From Proteiniphilum sp. UBA4084 (GTDB lineage Bacteria > Bacteroidota > Bacteroidia > Bacteroidales > Dysgonomonadaceae), in contig DFYK01000047.1 in the NCBI GenBank assembly GCA_002383605.1, positions 1-32,429 of the forward strand: a DNA stretch of 32,429 nt. The letters are read 5' to 3'. A program made the position numbers and the translations under genes. The notes under the pieces are model-generated. The model saw only the letters and a list, made by a program, of their open reading frames with translations, searched no databases and was not told where the DNA came from. Positions 1 to 7,420 of this stretch are shown here, piece after piece. How positions within the stretch are numbered: the stretch's first letter is position 1; every line of letters begins with the position of its first letter.

Positions 1-425
1 TGATCTGGGGAACCATTCTGGCATTCTCCGGCTTGCTTTTACAATACGGATGTCCCATCAACAAGAAAATATGGAGTCCCACTTTTGTACTGGTGACCAC
101 AGGCTTCGCGGCACAACTGCTGGGATTGCTGATCTGGATCATCGATATCCATAAAAAAGAAAAATGGAGCCGCTTCTTCCATGCTTTCGGAGTAAATCCG
201 CTCATTGTCTATGTCTTCGCGGGCGTTTTGGCCAATCTGGTTTCAAACATCCGTTTTGCCTGGCAAGGAGAGACTGTCTCCGTGAAGTCGTTTACCTACA
301 GTGTCTTGATTCAGCCCTGGGCAGGGAATTATTTCGGATCGCTGCTCTACGCATTGCTGTTCGTCACCGTTTGCTGGCTGTTTGGATATATACTGTACAA
401 AAAGAATATTTATATCAAGCTATAG
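1..425 (+). CDS. MurT/NagX-like DUF5009 membrane protein, C-terminal part
   Basis: The reading frame is open from the left edge (frame from base 3) to a TAG at 423-425, so only about the last 140 residues are present. Three hydrophobic helices are visible, around WSPTFVLVTTGFAAQLLGLL, then NPLIVYVFAGVLANL and finally SLLYALLFVTVCWLFGYILY. The sequence resembles the C-terminus of the DUF5009/COG4299 family (related to heparan-alpha-glucosaminide N-acetyltransferase). From memory, the Tannerella forsythia MurNAc transporter MurT belongs to this group and sits in a murT-murK-murQ cluster. The next two genes here are a MurK-like kinase and MurQ, so inner-membrane uptake of N-acetylmuramic acid is the likely role. 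That is inferred from context. An acyltransferase role for the NagX-like fold cannot be excluded. The N-terminal half is outside the window. Confidence 0.7.
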   Translation, partial: IWGTILAFSGLLLQYGCPINKKIWSPTFVLVTTGFAAQLLGLLIWIIDIHKKEKWSRFFHAFGVNPLIVYVFAGVLANLVSNIRFAWQGETVSVKSFTYSVLIQPWAGNYFGSLLYALLFVTVCWLFGYILYKKNIYIKL

Positions 426-526
426 ATAACCGAACATTTACAAGCAGGCCGGGCAGGCAGATGCTGCTTTCAAAAGATGAATAAATTACTGACAGTGGTA
501 AACACTAAAAAAAGAGATCAACCTAC

Positions 527-1408
527 ATGGATTATCCGGAATCAAAAAAAATGATGCTGATTGCCGACAGCGGCGCCACCAAAACAGACTGGTGCCTGGT
601 ACGCGGTAAAGAGATACTGCAACGGTTTTCGGCGAAAGGCATCAGCCCCGTTTATCAGAGCGAAGAGGAAATAGCACTGGAGATAAAGGAACATGTTTTC
701 CCCATGCTGACAGATACCGCTGTCGGGGCAATTCATTTCTACGGCACCGGATGCATCCCCGAGAAGATTCCACTTGTAAGAAATGCTATTTACAGGTCGT
801 TTCCCATCGATGTAATCCATGTCTACAGCGACCTGATTGCTGCCGCACACAGCCTTTGCGGCCATGATCACGGCATTGCCTGCATCCTTGGCACAGGAAG
901 CAACTCCTGTGAATGGGACGGAGAAAAGATCAGGAAGCAGACATCACCACTCGGCTTTATCCTGGGCGACGAAGGGAGTGGTGCCGCCCTGGGAAAACAA
1001 CTGGTGGCCGACGCACTCAAAAATCAGTTAACCCCGGGACTGAAGGAAAAACTTCTGGAAGAGTATGCACTAACACCGGCACTGATCATAGAAAAAGTGT
1101 ACAGGCAACCTTTTCCCAGCCGCTTTCTGGCGAGCCTCTCACCGTTTCTGCACAATCATTTGGAAGACGCAAGCCTGCGCCGGATCGTCACCGGATCATT
1201 CAACGCCTTCTTCGAAAGAAATGTCATGCAGTATGACTACCGGAATCAGGACGTTCATTTTGTCGGTTCCGTCGCATGGCATTATGCCGACCTGCTGAAG
1301 GAGGTTGCAACACACAAGGGAATCAGGATCGGAGAAATCACACAATCACCCATGGCGGGGCTGATCCGTTACCATCATACAGAAGACGTGGAAACTCCTA
1401 AACTTTGA
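527..1408 (+). CDS. murK: BadF/BadG-family amino-sugar kinase (MurK-like)
   Basis: This 293-residue protein has the ASKHA kinase layout of the BadF/BadG/BcrA/BcrD family. The N-terminal phosphate loop is DSGATKTDW (about residues 15-23). A central GTGSNS motif and LGDEGSGAALG (about residues 146-156) follow, matching N-acetylglucosamine kinase-type enzymes. In T. forsythia a homologous gene next to murQ phosphorylates N-acetylmuramic acid, so MurNAc (possibly also GlcNAc) is the expected substrate, giving MurNAc-6-phosphate for the next gene. The ATG at 527 is used; ATGs at 551 and 554 would still keep the phosphate loop. The gene lies 101 bp after the MurT-like gene and 26 bp before murQ, in the same orientation, which suggests one operon. 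The substrate assignment rests on context; the kinase fold is clear. Confidence 0.82.
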   Translation: MDYPESKKMMLIADSGATKTDWCLVRGKEILQRFSAKGISPVYQSEEEIALEIKEHVFPMLTDTAVGAIHFYGTGCIPEKIPLVRNAIYRSFPIDVIHVYSDLIAAAHSLCGHDHGIACILGTGSNSCEWDGEKIRKQTSPLGFILGDEGSGAALGKQLVADALKNQLTPGLKEKLLEEYALTPALIIEKVYRQPFPSRFLASLSPFLHNHLEDASLRRIVTGSFNAFFERNVMQYDYRNQDVHFVGSVAWHYADLLKEVATHKGIRIGEITQSPMAGLIRYHHTEDVETPKL

Positions 1409-1427
1409 GACATTGAAACATTGAAAC
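1404..1427 (+). repeat. Three tandem 8-mers between murK and murQ
   Basis: Three consecutive octamers occur: tttgagac, attgaaac, attgaaac. The first contains the murK TGA stop codon (1406-1408), and the run ends 7 bp before the murQ ATG. The function is unknown; the array could have grown by slippage. Confidence 0.6.
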
Positions 1428-1434
1428 CCAACAT

Positions 1435-2253
1435 ATGACATTCATCAAAATAACAGAACAACCGTCGCTCTATGACAACCTGGAACAAAAGTCTGTTTCG
1501 GAGATACTTACGGAGATCAACAGGGAGGACGGGAAAGTGGCATCGGCTGTAGAAAAGACAATCCCCGAGATAGAGAAGCTGGTCACCGGCATCGTGGAGA
1601 GGATGCGGCGCGGGGGAAGGCTTTTTTATGTGGGCGCAGGTACCAGTGGCAGGCTGGGTGTGCTCGACGCATCGGAGATTCCTCCAACCTTCGGTATGCC
1701 AAACACCTACGTGATCGGCCTGATTGCGGGCGGCGAGAGGGCTCTGCGCAACCCGGTGGAGGCAGCGGAAGATGATCTGGAAAAGGGGTGGAAAGAGCTT
1801 ATGGCATACAAAATCAATGAAAATGACGTGCTGGTGGGAATTGCTGCGTCAGGCACCACACCCTATGTGATCGGTGCATTACGCCGGGCGCGGGAAAAGG
1901 GCATACTCACAGCCGCCATCAGCTGCAATCCCGGCTCACCGGTAGCCGCCGAGGCAGAGATAAAAATAGAGCCGATCGTCGGCCCCGAATATGTCACCGG
2001 CAGCACCCGCATGAAATCGGGCACCGCACAGAAGATGGTACTGAACATGATCACCACCACCACCATGATTGGGCTGGGCAGGGTAAAAGGAAATCGCATG
2101 GTGAACATGCAGCTCACCAACCAAAAGCTGGTGGACAGGGGTACGCGGATGATTGTGGACGAGCTTTCACTCAATTACGAACAGGCAAAAAACCTGCTCC
2201 TCCTCCACGGGTCGGTAAAAAAAGCCATCGACAGTTATAAGAACACACAATAA
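1435..2253 (+). CDS. murQ: N-acetylmuramic acid 6-phosphate etherase
   Basis: MurQ cleaves the lactyl ether of MurNAc-6-phosphate to GlcNAc-6-phosphate and D-lactate in the cytoplasm during peptidoglycan recycling. The 272-residue protein has the SIS-fold signature GAGTSGRLGVLDASEIPPTF (68-87). Glu81 in DASEIPP and Glu112 in NPVEAAEDD correspond to the catalytic glutamates of E. coli MurQ (positions 83 and 114 there). A second conserved block, GSTRMKSGTAQKMVLNMIT, lies near residues 188-206. The family is usually near 300 residues, so this is slightly short, mainly at the C-terminus, but no core motif is missing. It follows the MurK-like kinase by 26 bp and precedes a small unknown gene by 9 bp, which supports a salvage operon. 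Confidence 0.95.
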   Translation: MTFIKITEQPSLYDNLEQKSVSEILTEINREDGKVASAVEKTIPEIEKLVTGIVERMRRGGRLFYVGAGTSGRLGVLDASEIPPTFGMPNTYVIGLIAGGERALRNPVEAAEDDLEKGWKELMAYKINENDVLVGIAASGTTPYVIGALRRAREKGILTAAISCNPGSPVAAEAEIKIEPIVGPEYVTGSTRMKSGTAQKMVLNMITTTTMIGLGRVKGNRMVNMQLTNQKLVDRGTRMIVDELSLNYEQAKNLLLLHGSVKKAIDSYKNTQ

Positions 2254-2262
2254 AACAGAGGA

Positions 2263-2604
2263 ATGGCCATTATTATACATACCGACAACCCCGATCTCCT
2301 GCTCGATAAGATTTACGAGGCAATAGACACCAAAAAGGCTGAGAAATGGGTACGCACCACCGACGGGCGCCTCACATACGGTACGCTCCTGTGGAGAAAC
2401 GAAGCTTTCTTCAAACCCCAGATATGGGTAGATGAGAATCAATTGCGATTCGGGCTGATAAAAAGAAAGGACAGAAAACACATCACATCCCGATTGTACA
2501 CGGCTTTTCACAGCAAACTGATTGAAATGCTCCTGACCCGTTTTGACGGTGATTTCAGAAGCGTCACTGCCACAGCGACAAAGGCTGAACCCGATGCTTT
2601 CTGA
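2263..2604 (+). CDS. Hypothetical protein after murQ
   Basis: I do not recognise this 113-residue soluble protein. It starts 9 bp after the murQ stop with a plausible ribosome-binding stretch (cagagg), so it is probably cotranscribed with murQ. There is no signal peptide or membrane helix. It has an N-terminal MAIIIHTDNPDLLLDKIYEA segment, a central run rich in Trp and aromatic residues, and a basic patch (LIKRKDRK) near residues 66-73. Its stop codon forms part of the perfect palindrome TGACTAGTCA at 2602-2611. A role in amino-sugar salvage is only guilt by association. It could equally be an unrelated small Bacteroidetes protein. Confidence 0.7.
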   Translation: MAIIIHTDNPDLLLDKIYEAIDTKKAEKWVRTTDGRLTYGTLLWRNEAFFKPQIWVDENQLRFGLIKRKDRKHITSRLYTAFHSKLIEMLLTRFDGDFRSVTATATKAEPDAF

Positions 2605-2670
2605 CTAGTCATACAAATTAATGCAGGTAATCAATTGCGAGGTAAGCGACACAACAAAAAATAATAATAT

Positions 2671-3492
2671 ATGAGACAACTCACCCTGATACTATTTCTC
2701 ATCGGCGCAGCATTCACAACAGCTGCGCAGGATAACACATACAAAACTGAAACGGAAATACCCTATTATCAGGAAGATGTCCGCCAGAAAAATCCATATA
2801 TCCACGAGCGTTGCCGGCTCGATATCTACTACCCGGTACATAAAAAGGAATTTGCTACGGTGGTGTGGTTTCATGGCGGTGGGCTTACCGGAGGGAGCAA
2901 GGAGCTTCCCGAAGCACTGAAAAATAAAGATATCTGCATTGTGGGGGTAAACTATCGTCTCTCACCGCAGGCAGAGGCTCCTGCATATATAGAGGATGCC
3001 GCAGCGGCCGTTGCCTGGGTATTCGCACATATTGAAGATTACGGAGGAGATACCGCAAAGATTTTTGTGTCCGGCCATTCTGCCGGAGGATATCTGGCCA
3101 TGATGATCGGGCTGGATAAACAATATCTCGCCGCACACCAGATTGATGCCAACCGCATTGCAGGCCTGATTCCCCTGAGCGGACAGACCATCACACACTT
3201 CAATATCCGTGCGGGATATGGCATGAAAGATACCCAACCACTCGTGGACAAATATGCACCACTCTACCATGTTCGTTCCGATGCTCCACCCCTTTTGCTG
3301 ATCACGGGTGACCGCGAGCTGGAGATGCTGGGTCGTTACGAGGAAAATGCCTACCTTGCCCGTATGATGAAGGTGGCAGGGCACAAACAGACCAGCCTGC
3401 TGGAACTACAAGGCTACAATCACGGCATGACTTATCCCGCCTTCCCCCTGGTGCTGGAGGAGATACAACGGATCGTGCGGGAAAAACAATAA
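2671..3492 (+). CDS. Secreted alpha/beta hydrolase (esterase-like)
   Basis: This 273-residue protein starts with a signal peptide (MRQLTLILFLIGAAFTTAAQ), so it is probably periplasmic or exported. The fold is that of the HSL/BD-FAE carboxylesterase group. An oxyanion-hole HGGG lies at 68-71, the nucleophile elbow GHSAGG is at 135-140 with Ser137, an aspartate lies in LLLITGDRELEM, and a C-terminal histidine lies in GYNHGM. All triad parts are present, so it should be active. Such enzymes often deacetylate or de-esterify carbohydrates or small esters, but the substrate cannot be read from sequence. It begins 66 bp after the small gene. No consensus promoter is visible in that gap, so read-through from upstream is possible. 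Confidence 0.85.
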   Translation: MRQLTLILFLIGAAFTTAAQDNTYKTETEIPYYQEDVRQKNPYIHERCRLDIYYPVHKKEFATVVWFHGGGLTGGSKELPEALKNKDICIVGVNYRLSPQAEAPAYIEDAAAAVAWVFAHIEDYGGDTAKIFVSGHSAGGYLAMMIGLDKQYLAAHQIDANRIAGLIPLSGQTITHFNIRAGYGMKDTQPLVDKYAPLYHVRSDAPPLLLITGDRELEMLGRYEENAYLARMMKVAGHKQTSLLELQGYNHGMTYPAFPLVLEEIQRIVREKQ

Positions 3493-3499
3493 TTTTGAC

Positions 3500-3508
3500 T
3501 ATCTTTGC
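3500..3508 (+). promoter_or_regulatory. -7 element (TATCTTTGC) for the FemAB-like gene
   Basis: This matches the Bacteroidetes TAnnTTTGC -7 element, and its last base is 18 bp before the ATG at 3527. No good TTTG -33 box was found at the usual spacing. The predicted leader is only about 10-12 nt. Confidence 0.5.
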
Positions 3509-3526
3509 AAGTCAAAATGAAACGAA

Positions 3527-4651
3527 ATGCTATCAAACGTCCATAAAAAAGAGGTTGAAGAGCTTTACGCCACCCCCATATTACAGCAAACTGCATTCTG
3601 GTCGGCCGTAAAAAAGAGACTGGGAACAAACACCATTGCCGTCAATTTTAATTCCAGAAGGTCTGCTCTCTACGGAATAACCGATGACCGGTCATCACTC
3701 TCTTCCGATGTGCTGATTGTACTGCAGCAGATCAATAGACACCATTCGGTGGCTTATGTACCATACGGGCCCGAGCTGGAACCTGCCGATGAGTTTCAGG
3801 GTATGTTTCTCGAGGAGCTTTCTGAATCCTTGCGATCACACCTGCCAAAAAATTGTATCCTCATCCGCTATGACCTCTGCTGGGAGTCGTGGTGGGCCAA
3901 GGAAAAAGACCATTTCGATGAACACGGTATCTGGAAGGGTGAGCCCGACAGTCCCGCACAGGAGTTCCGGTTTAATTTCAATACACAGAACTGGAATTTC
4001 AAAAAAGCTTTTTCAAATATCCTGCCGGCAAACACGGTCTATCTTAATTTAACATACGACACCGAGACCCTGCTCAAAAGAATGAAACCCAAGACACGGT
4101 ACAACATCGGCCTGGCACGCCGTAAGGGGGTAACGGTAAAGGCTTTGGGATTGGATGGCATCGACATCTGGTATGAGCTTTACAGAGAGACTGCATCCCG
4201 AAACCATATCCTACTCAACGACATGAAGTACTTTCAGGCAGTGCTCACCGCACGTGCCGATGATACACGCTCACCTGCCGAAGTAAGCCTGCTGGTGGCG
4301 GAGAAGGATGGCAAGCCACTGGCCGCCATGTTTCTGGTGATCACAAAAAACAGGGGATCCTACCTATACGGCGCCTCCTCCTCCGCAGAACGAAATCTGA
4401 TGGCCACCTATGCTTTGCAGTGGGAAGCCATCTGCCGCTCGAAGGCGGCCGGATGTACCGAGTACGACATGTTTGGCATTTCTCCTTCACCCGATCCGCA
4501 ACACCCTTTATATGGATTATACAAATTCAAATCGGGTTTCGGTGGCGAGATGTACCATAGCCTGGGCTGTTGGGATTATCCGCTGAACAACGACCTGTAT
4601 ACGCTGTTCCGTGCCTCGGAACTAAACAGCCAGGGATATCATGTAAGTTAA
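3527..4651 (+). CDS. FemAB/FemX-like aminoacyl- or acyltransferase
   Basis: This 374-residue protein resembles the FemABX peptidoglycan-bridge family: two tandem GNAT-like domains with the typical block MKPKTRYNIGLARRKGV near residues 186-202. The C-terminal half contains LYGASSSAERN and then HPLYGLYKFKSGFGGE, where classic Fem proteins read YGLYxFKxGFG. Fem enzymes use aminoacyl-tRNA to extend the stem peptide of lipid II. Most Bacteroidales are thought to have directly cross-linked peptidoglycan, so the substrate here is unclear. No membrane segment is seen, so it should act in the cytoplasm. A -7 element just upstream suggests its own promoter. It converges with the KAS III-like gene, with only 11 bp between the two stop codons. 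Confidence 0.8.
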   Translation: MLSNVHKKEVEELYATPILQQTAFWSAVKKRLGTNTIAVNFNSRRSALYGITDDRSSLSSDVLIVLQQINRHHSVAYVPYGPELEPADEFQGMFLEELSESLRSHLPKNCILIRYDLCWESWWAKEKDHFDEHGIWKGEPDSPAQEFRFNFNTQNWNFKKAFSNILPANTVYLNLTYDTETLLKRMKPKTRYNIGLARRKGVTVKALGLDGIDIWYELYRETASRNHILLNDMKYFQAVLTARADDTRSPAEVSLLVAEKDGKPLAAMFLVITKNRGSYLYGASSSAERNLMATYALQWEAICRSKAAGCTEYDMFGISPSPDPQHPLYGLYKFKSGFGGEMYHSLGCWDYPLNNDLYTLFRASELNSQGYHVS

Positions 4652-4662
4652 AAACAGATTCT

Positions 4663-5745
4663 TTACGGAATTTTGTAAACGATGCTGTTGATATTCATGC
4701 CGGCACCTACTGAAGCCAGCACAATGTGGTCGCCGCTCTTCAGGTCATGACCATCCATTTCCTTGCGGGTGATCATATCCAGCAACGTGGGTACGGTAGC
4801 TACTGAAGAGTTACCCAGCCAGGAGATGGTCATGGGCATGATGCTTTTTGGCATCTCTTTCAGGTCGTACAGCTTGAATAATCTCTGAAGTATGGCGTCG
4901 TCCATCTTTCCGTTCGCCTGATGAATCAATACCTTGCTGATCTGACCAACATGCAGTTTCAGCTTGTCTAGACCCGCCTTGATTGTCTTTGGCACATTCT
5001 CCAGCGCATACTGGTACAAACGACGACCATTCATTTTCAGGTAGTAATCTTTTTTTTCAGCCAATTCGGGATTATAGGAGTAACCCATATGCAGCATATT
5101 CACGTAATTCAACGCATCACTGCGTGAGTTGTGGCCAATGATACCCAGCGGCTCATCGCTTTCACGTGCCTCCATAACCGCTGCGCCGGCACCATCGGCA
5201 TAGATCATGCTATCACGGTCGTGTGGGTCGGCGACACGCGACAACACGTCGGCACCCACTACAAGGATCTTTTTCGCATCACCTGAACGAAGGTAATAGT
5301 CGGCCTGAATCACCGCCTGTACCCAGCCCGGACAGCCATACAGTACATCATATGCCACGGCCGACGGATTTTCAATTTCCAGCTTACTTTTCAGTCGGGA
5401 TGCCATTGTCGGCAACATGTCCATGCGAATGTTATCAACCTTTGTTTCGCCAAAATTATGTGCAAAAATGATGTAATCGAGCTCCTCCTTGTTCACTCCA
5501 GAAGTTTCCAATGCTCTCTGAGCAGCAATCAGGGCCAGATCGGAAGTCACCTGGCTGTCATCGGCATAACGTCGTTCGGCGATGGTGGTGATCTCTTCAA
5601 ATTTACGGGTAATCTCCTCATTGGGTGTTGTGATCTTCTCACCCGTCGAGTCAAAAAACAGGTTATTATGAAAATAATCGTTTCTGATTTGCTTCGTAGG
5701 CACATAACTACCCGTCCCCGTAAAAATACTATACAATCGTTTCAT
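4663..5745 (-). CDS. 3-oxoacyl-ACP synthase III-like enzyme
   Basis: This 360-residue thiolase-fold enzyme carries the KAS III triad: Cys138 in LYGCPGW, His275 in LIHQANGKMDD and Asn312 in WLGNSSVATVP. Those residues should allow decarboxylative condensation of an acyl-CoA with malonyl-ACP. It is longer than housekeeping FabH (about 320-335 residues), mainly through an insert near residues 20-60 (FFDSTGEKITTPNEEITRKF). It also stands alone, without other fatty-acid genes, so it may be a specialised KAS III rather than the main initiator. I therefore do not give it the symbol fabH. The start at 5745 is supported by a -7 element 126 bp upstream. The 5746-5955 gap holds that element and nothing else I can identify. 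Confidence 0.85.
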   Translation of the reverse strand: MKRLYSIFTGTGSYVPTKQIRNDYFHNNLFFDSTGEKITTPNEEITRKFEEITTIAERRYADDSQVTSDLALIAAQRALETSGVNKEELDYIIFAHNFGETKVDNIRMDMLPTMASRLKSKLEIENPSAVAYDVLYGCPGWVQAVIQADYYLRSGDAKKILVVGADVLSRVADPHDRDSMIYADGAGAAVMEARESDEPLGIIGHNSRSDALNYVNMLHMGYSYNPELAEKKDYYLKMNGRRLYQYALENVPKTIKAGLDKLKLHVGQISKVLIHQANGKMDDAILQRLFKLYDLKEMPKSIMPMTISWLGNSSVATVPTLLDMITRKEMDGHDLKSGDHIVLASVGAGMNINSIVYKIP

Positions 5746-5870
5746 TTTTTTCTTATTACTTATAGGAAATGCATCGGGCTGGGTTTACCGGAACCCTTAC
5801 AACTGTGATCATTGTGCATACTCCATATTGAATTTTCCTACTTCTAATTCTTTGGCTCAGTCTTTCGAAT

Positions 5871-5879
5871 GCAAAGGTA
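5871..5879 (-). promoter_or_regulatory. -7 element (TACCTTTGC) upstream of the KAS III-like gene
   Basis: Read on the minus strand this is an exact TAnnTTTGC. The nearest -33-like box (ATTG at 5903-5906) has a spacer of about 23 bp, longer than usual. The predicted leader is about 120 nt. Confidence 0.45.
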
Positions 5880-5955
5880 AAAAATTAAATTCAAATGAAG
5901 TTCAATTTCTCATTGTGAAGATGAATCCTGCCGATGAACAAAGTAGTATACTTTA

Positions 5956-7272
5956 TTACAGGAGTTGCGATCCGTCTGAATAATCTGCTGATAAAGAGGC
6001 GATCACAGGATTGGAGACATCTTCGTAAAGCTCCAGTCCGAAATATCCTGCTGCAGCCGTGATATGGTCGAAGACATCCGAGACAATCTCCTCATACCGT
6101 ACCCAGTCTGTTGTGGCAGTGAAGAAGTAAAGCTCCAGCGGCAATCCCTTGGAGGTGGGCTGCAGCTGACGGACAATCAACAACAGCTCTTTGTGCACAT
6201 CGGGATGATTGCGCAGGTAGTTGTCGATGTAATGCCTGTAAAGCCCCATATTGGTCAGGTTCCGGCCATTGATGAGCAACGACTTATCGGCACCGGTACG
6301 GCTGTTATAATCGTTGATCTCCGTGGTTCTTTTGTGGATATAATCTGAAATATATTGAATCTTCTCCAGCCCGGCAACCTCTTCTTCCCGGATAAACCGG
6401 ATGGTAGATTGCTTGATAAAAACGGATCTTTTTAAACGTCTTCCTCCCGTATCAACCATGCCACGCCAGTTTTGAAATGAATCTGAAACAAGTGAATAGG
6501 GCGGGATGGTGGTGATGGTTTTATCGAAATTACGGATCTTCACCGTGGTGAGTGTAATCTGTACCACATCTCCGTCGGCACCATATTTGGGCATGGTAAT
6601 CCAGTCGCCGATGCGTACCATGTCGTTCGCCGAGACCTGCAGACTGGCCACAAAACCCAGAATGGTGTCTTTAAATATAAGCATCAGGATGGCCGATGCA
6701 GCACCCAGACCGGTAATGATGACAGTTGGGTTCTGTCCCGTAAGAATTGAAAAGAGAATGATAAATCCGATGATATAAAAGATGATCTTTACCACCTGCA
6801 CGTAGCTGTCCAGCGGTTTATCCTTCAGGCTGGGCTTTGTCCGCAATGTATCGGAAAAGGCATTCACCACCGACATAATCAACCAGATCACATAAAATAT
6901 CAGGTAGATGTCGGCCAGCTTGTCCATAAACCGCATTGTTTTAGGGAACTGATCAAAAATAATGGGTATCGATCCTTTTACCAGACTAAAAGGCACGATC
7001 ATGGCCAGAAAATGAGGAAAACGTCGTTTGGAAAGGTTCTCCAGAATATCGGCTTTAGATAATCTGGCCGAGCGGCTCAGAATAGTCTGCAGAATAATCC
7101 GGGTAAGGTACTGCACCACAAATACAAGCACAACAACAACAGATACAAGAAAGATAAGGTTGAAGTATTTTACCCAATTATCGGATATCCCAATATTTTT
7201 AAGGAATTCTATCGACCACTCGCTGATGGCATTGGTTGAGCGGGAAATATGCTCAATATTGTCTTCATTCAT
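5956..7272 (-). CDS. MscS-family mechanosensitive channel, YbdG/MscM type
   Basis: This 438-residue membrane protein should open under membrane tension to release solutes during hypo-osmotic shock. Hydrophobic helices lie near residues 37-65, 92-112, 122-142 and 163-182. They are followed by the pore-lining helix and MscS beta domain (GLGAASAILMLIFKDTILGF, then MVRIGDWITMP). The downstream TTIPPYSLVSDSFQNWRGM and GGRRLKRS motifs are typical of the YbdG branch, which is longer than classical MscS (286 residues in E. coli). The start ATG at 7272 lies 33 bp from a full consensus promoter on the same strand. It is divergent from the carboxynorspermidine dehydrogenase gene. There is no sign of truncation. 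Confidence 0.92.
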   Translation of the reverse strand: MNEDNIEHISRSTNAISEWSIEFLKNIGISDNWVKYFNLIFLVSVVVVLVFVVQYLTRIILQTILSRSARLSKADILENLSKRRFPHFLAMIVPFSLVKGSIPIIFDQFPKTMRFMDKLADIYLIFYVIWLIMSVVNAFSDTLRTKPSLKDKPLDSYVQVVKIIFYIIGFIILFSILTGQNPTVIITGLGAASAILMLIFKDTILGFVASLQVSANDMVRIGDWITMPKYGADGDVVQITLTTVKIRNFDKTITTIPPYSLVSDSFQNWRGMVDTGGRRLKRSVFIKQSTIRFIREEEVAGLEKIQYISDYIHKRTTEINDYNSRTGADKSLLINGRNLTNMGLYRHYIDNYLRNHPDVHKELLLIVRQLQPTSKGLPLELYFFTATTDWVRYEEIVSDVFDHITAAAGYFGLELYEDVSNPVIASLSADYSDGSQLL

Positions 7273-7305
7273 AGAAATTGCAATCTTTTTTGGTTATCAT
7301 CTCTA

Positions 7306-7336
7306 CAAAGATAAACTTTTTAACGCTTTCTTCAAA
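7306..7336 (-). promoter_or_regulatory. Consensus promoter for the MscS-family channel
   Basis: On the minus strand, TTTG (7333-7336), a 19-bp spacer and TATCTTTG (7306-7313) fully match the Bacteroidetes sigma-ABfr consensus. Confidence 0.75.
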
Positions 7337-7381
7337 ACCGCTTTTTTAAATCTAATTCTCTACTGATTCGGGGAATCATTG

Positions 7382-7389
7382 TATATTTG
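7382..7389 (+). promoter_or_regulatory. -7 element (TATATTTG) for carboxynorspermidine dehydrogenase
   Basis: This exact TAnnTTTG ends 31 bp before the ATG at 7421. No TTTG box is seen at -33. Because it lies inside the longer open frame that begins at 7379, it supports 7421 as the real start. Confidence 0.5.
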
Positions 7390-7420
7390 TACAAACGATT
7401 CATTGATAAATAAAAATAAT

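Noticed and set aside
2602..2611. Perfect palindrome TGACTAGTCA at the end of the small gene after murQ
   Set aside because: Ten bases including a stop codon; no second copy or promoter next to it, so probably chance.
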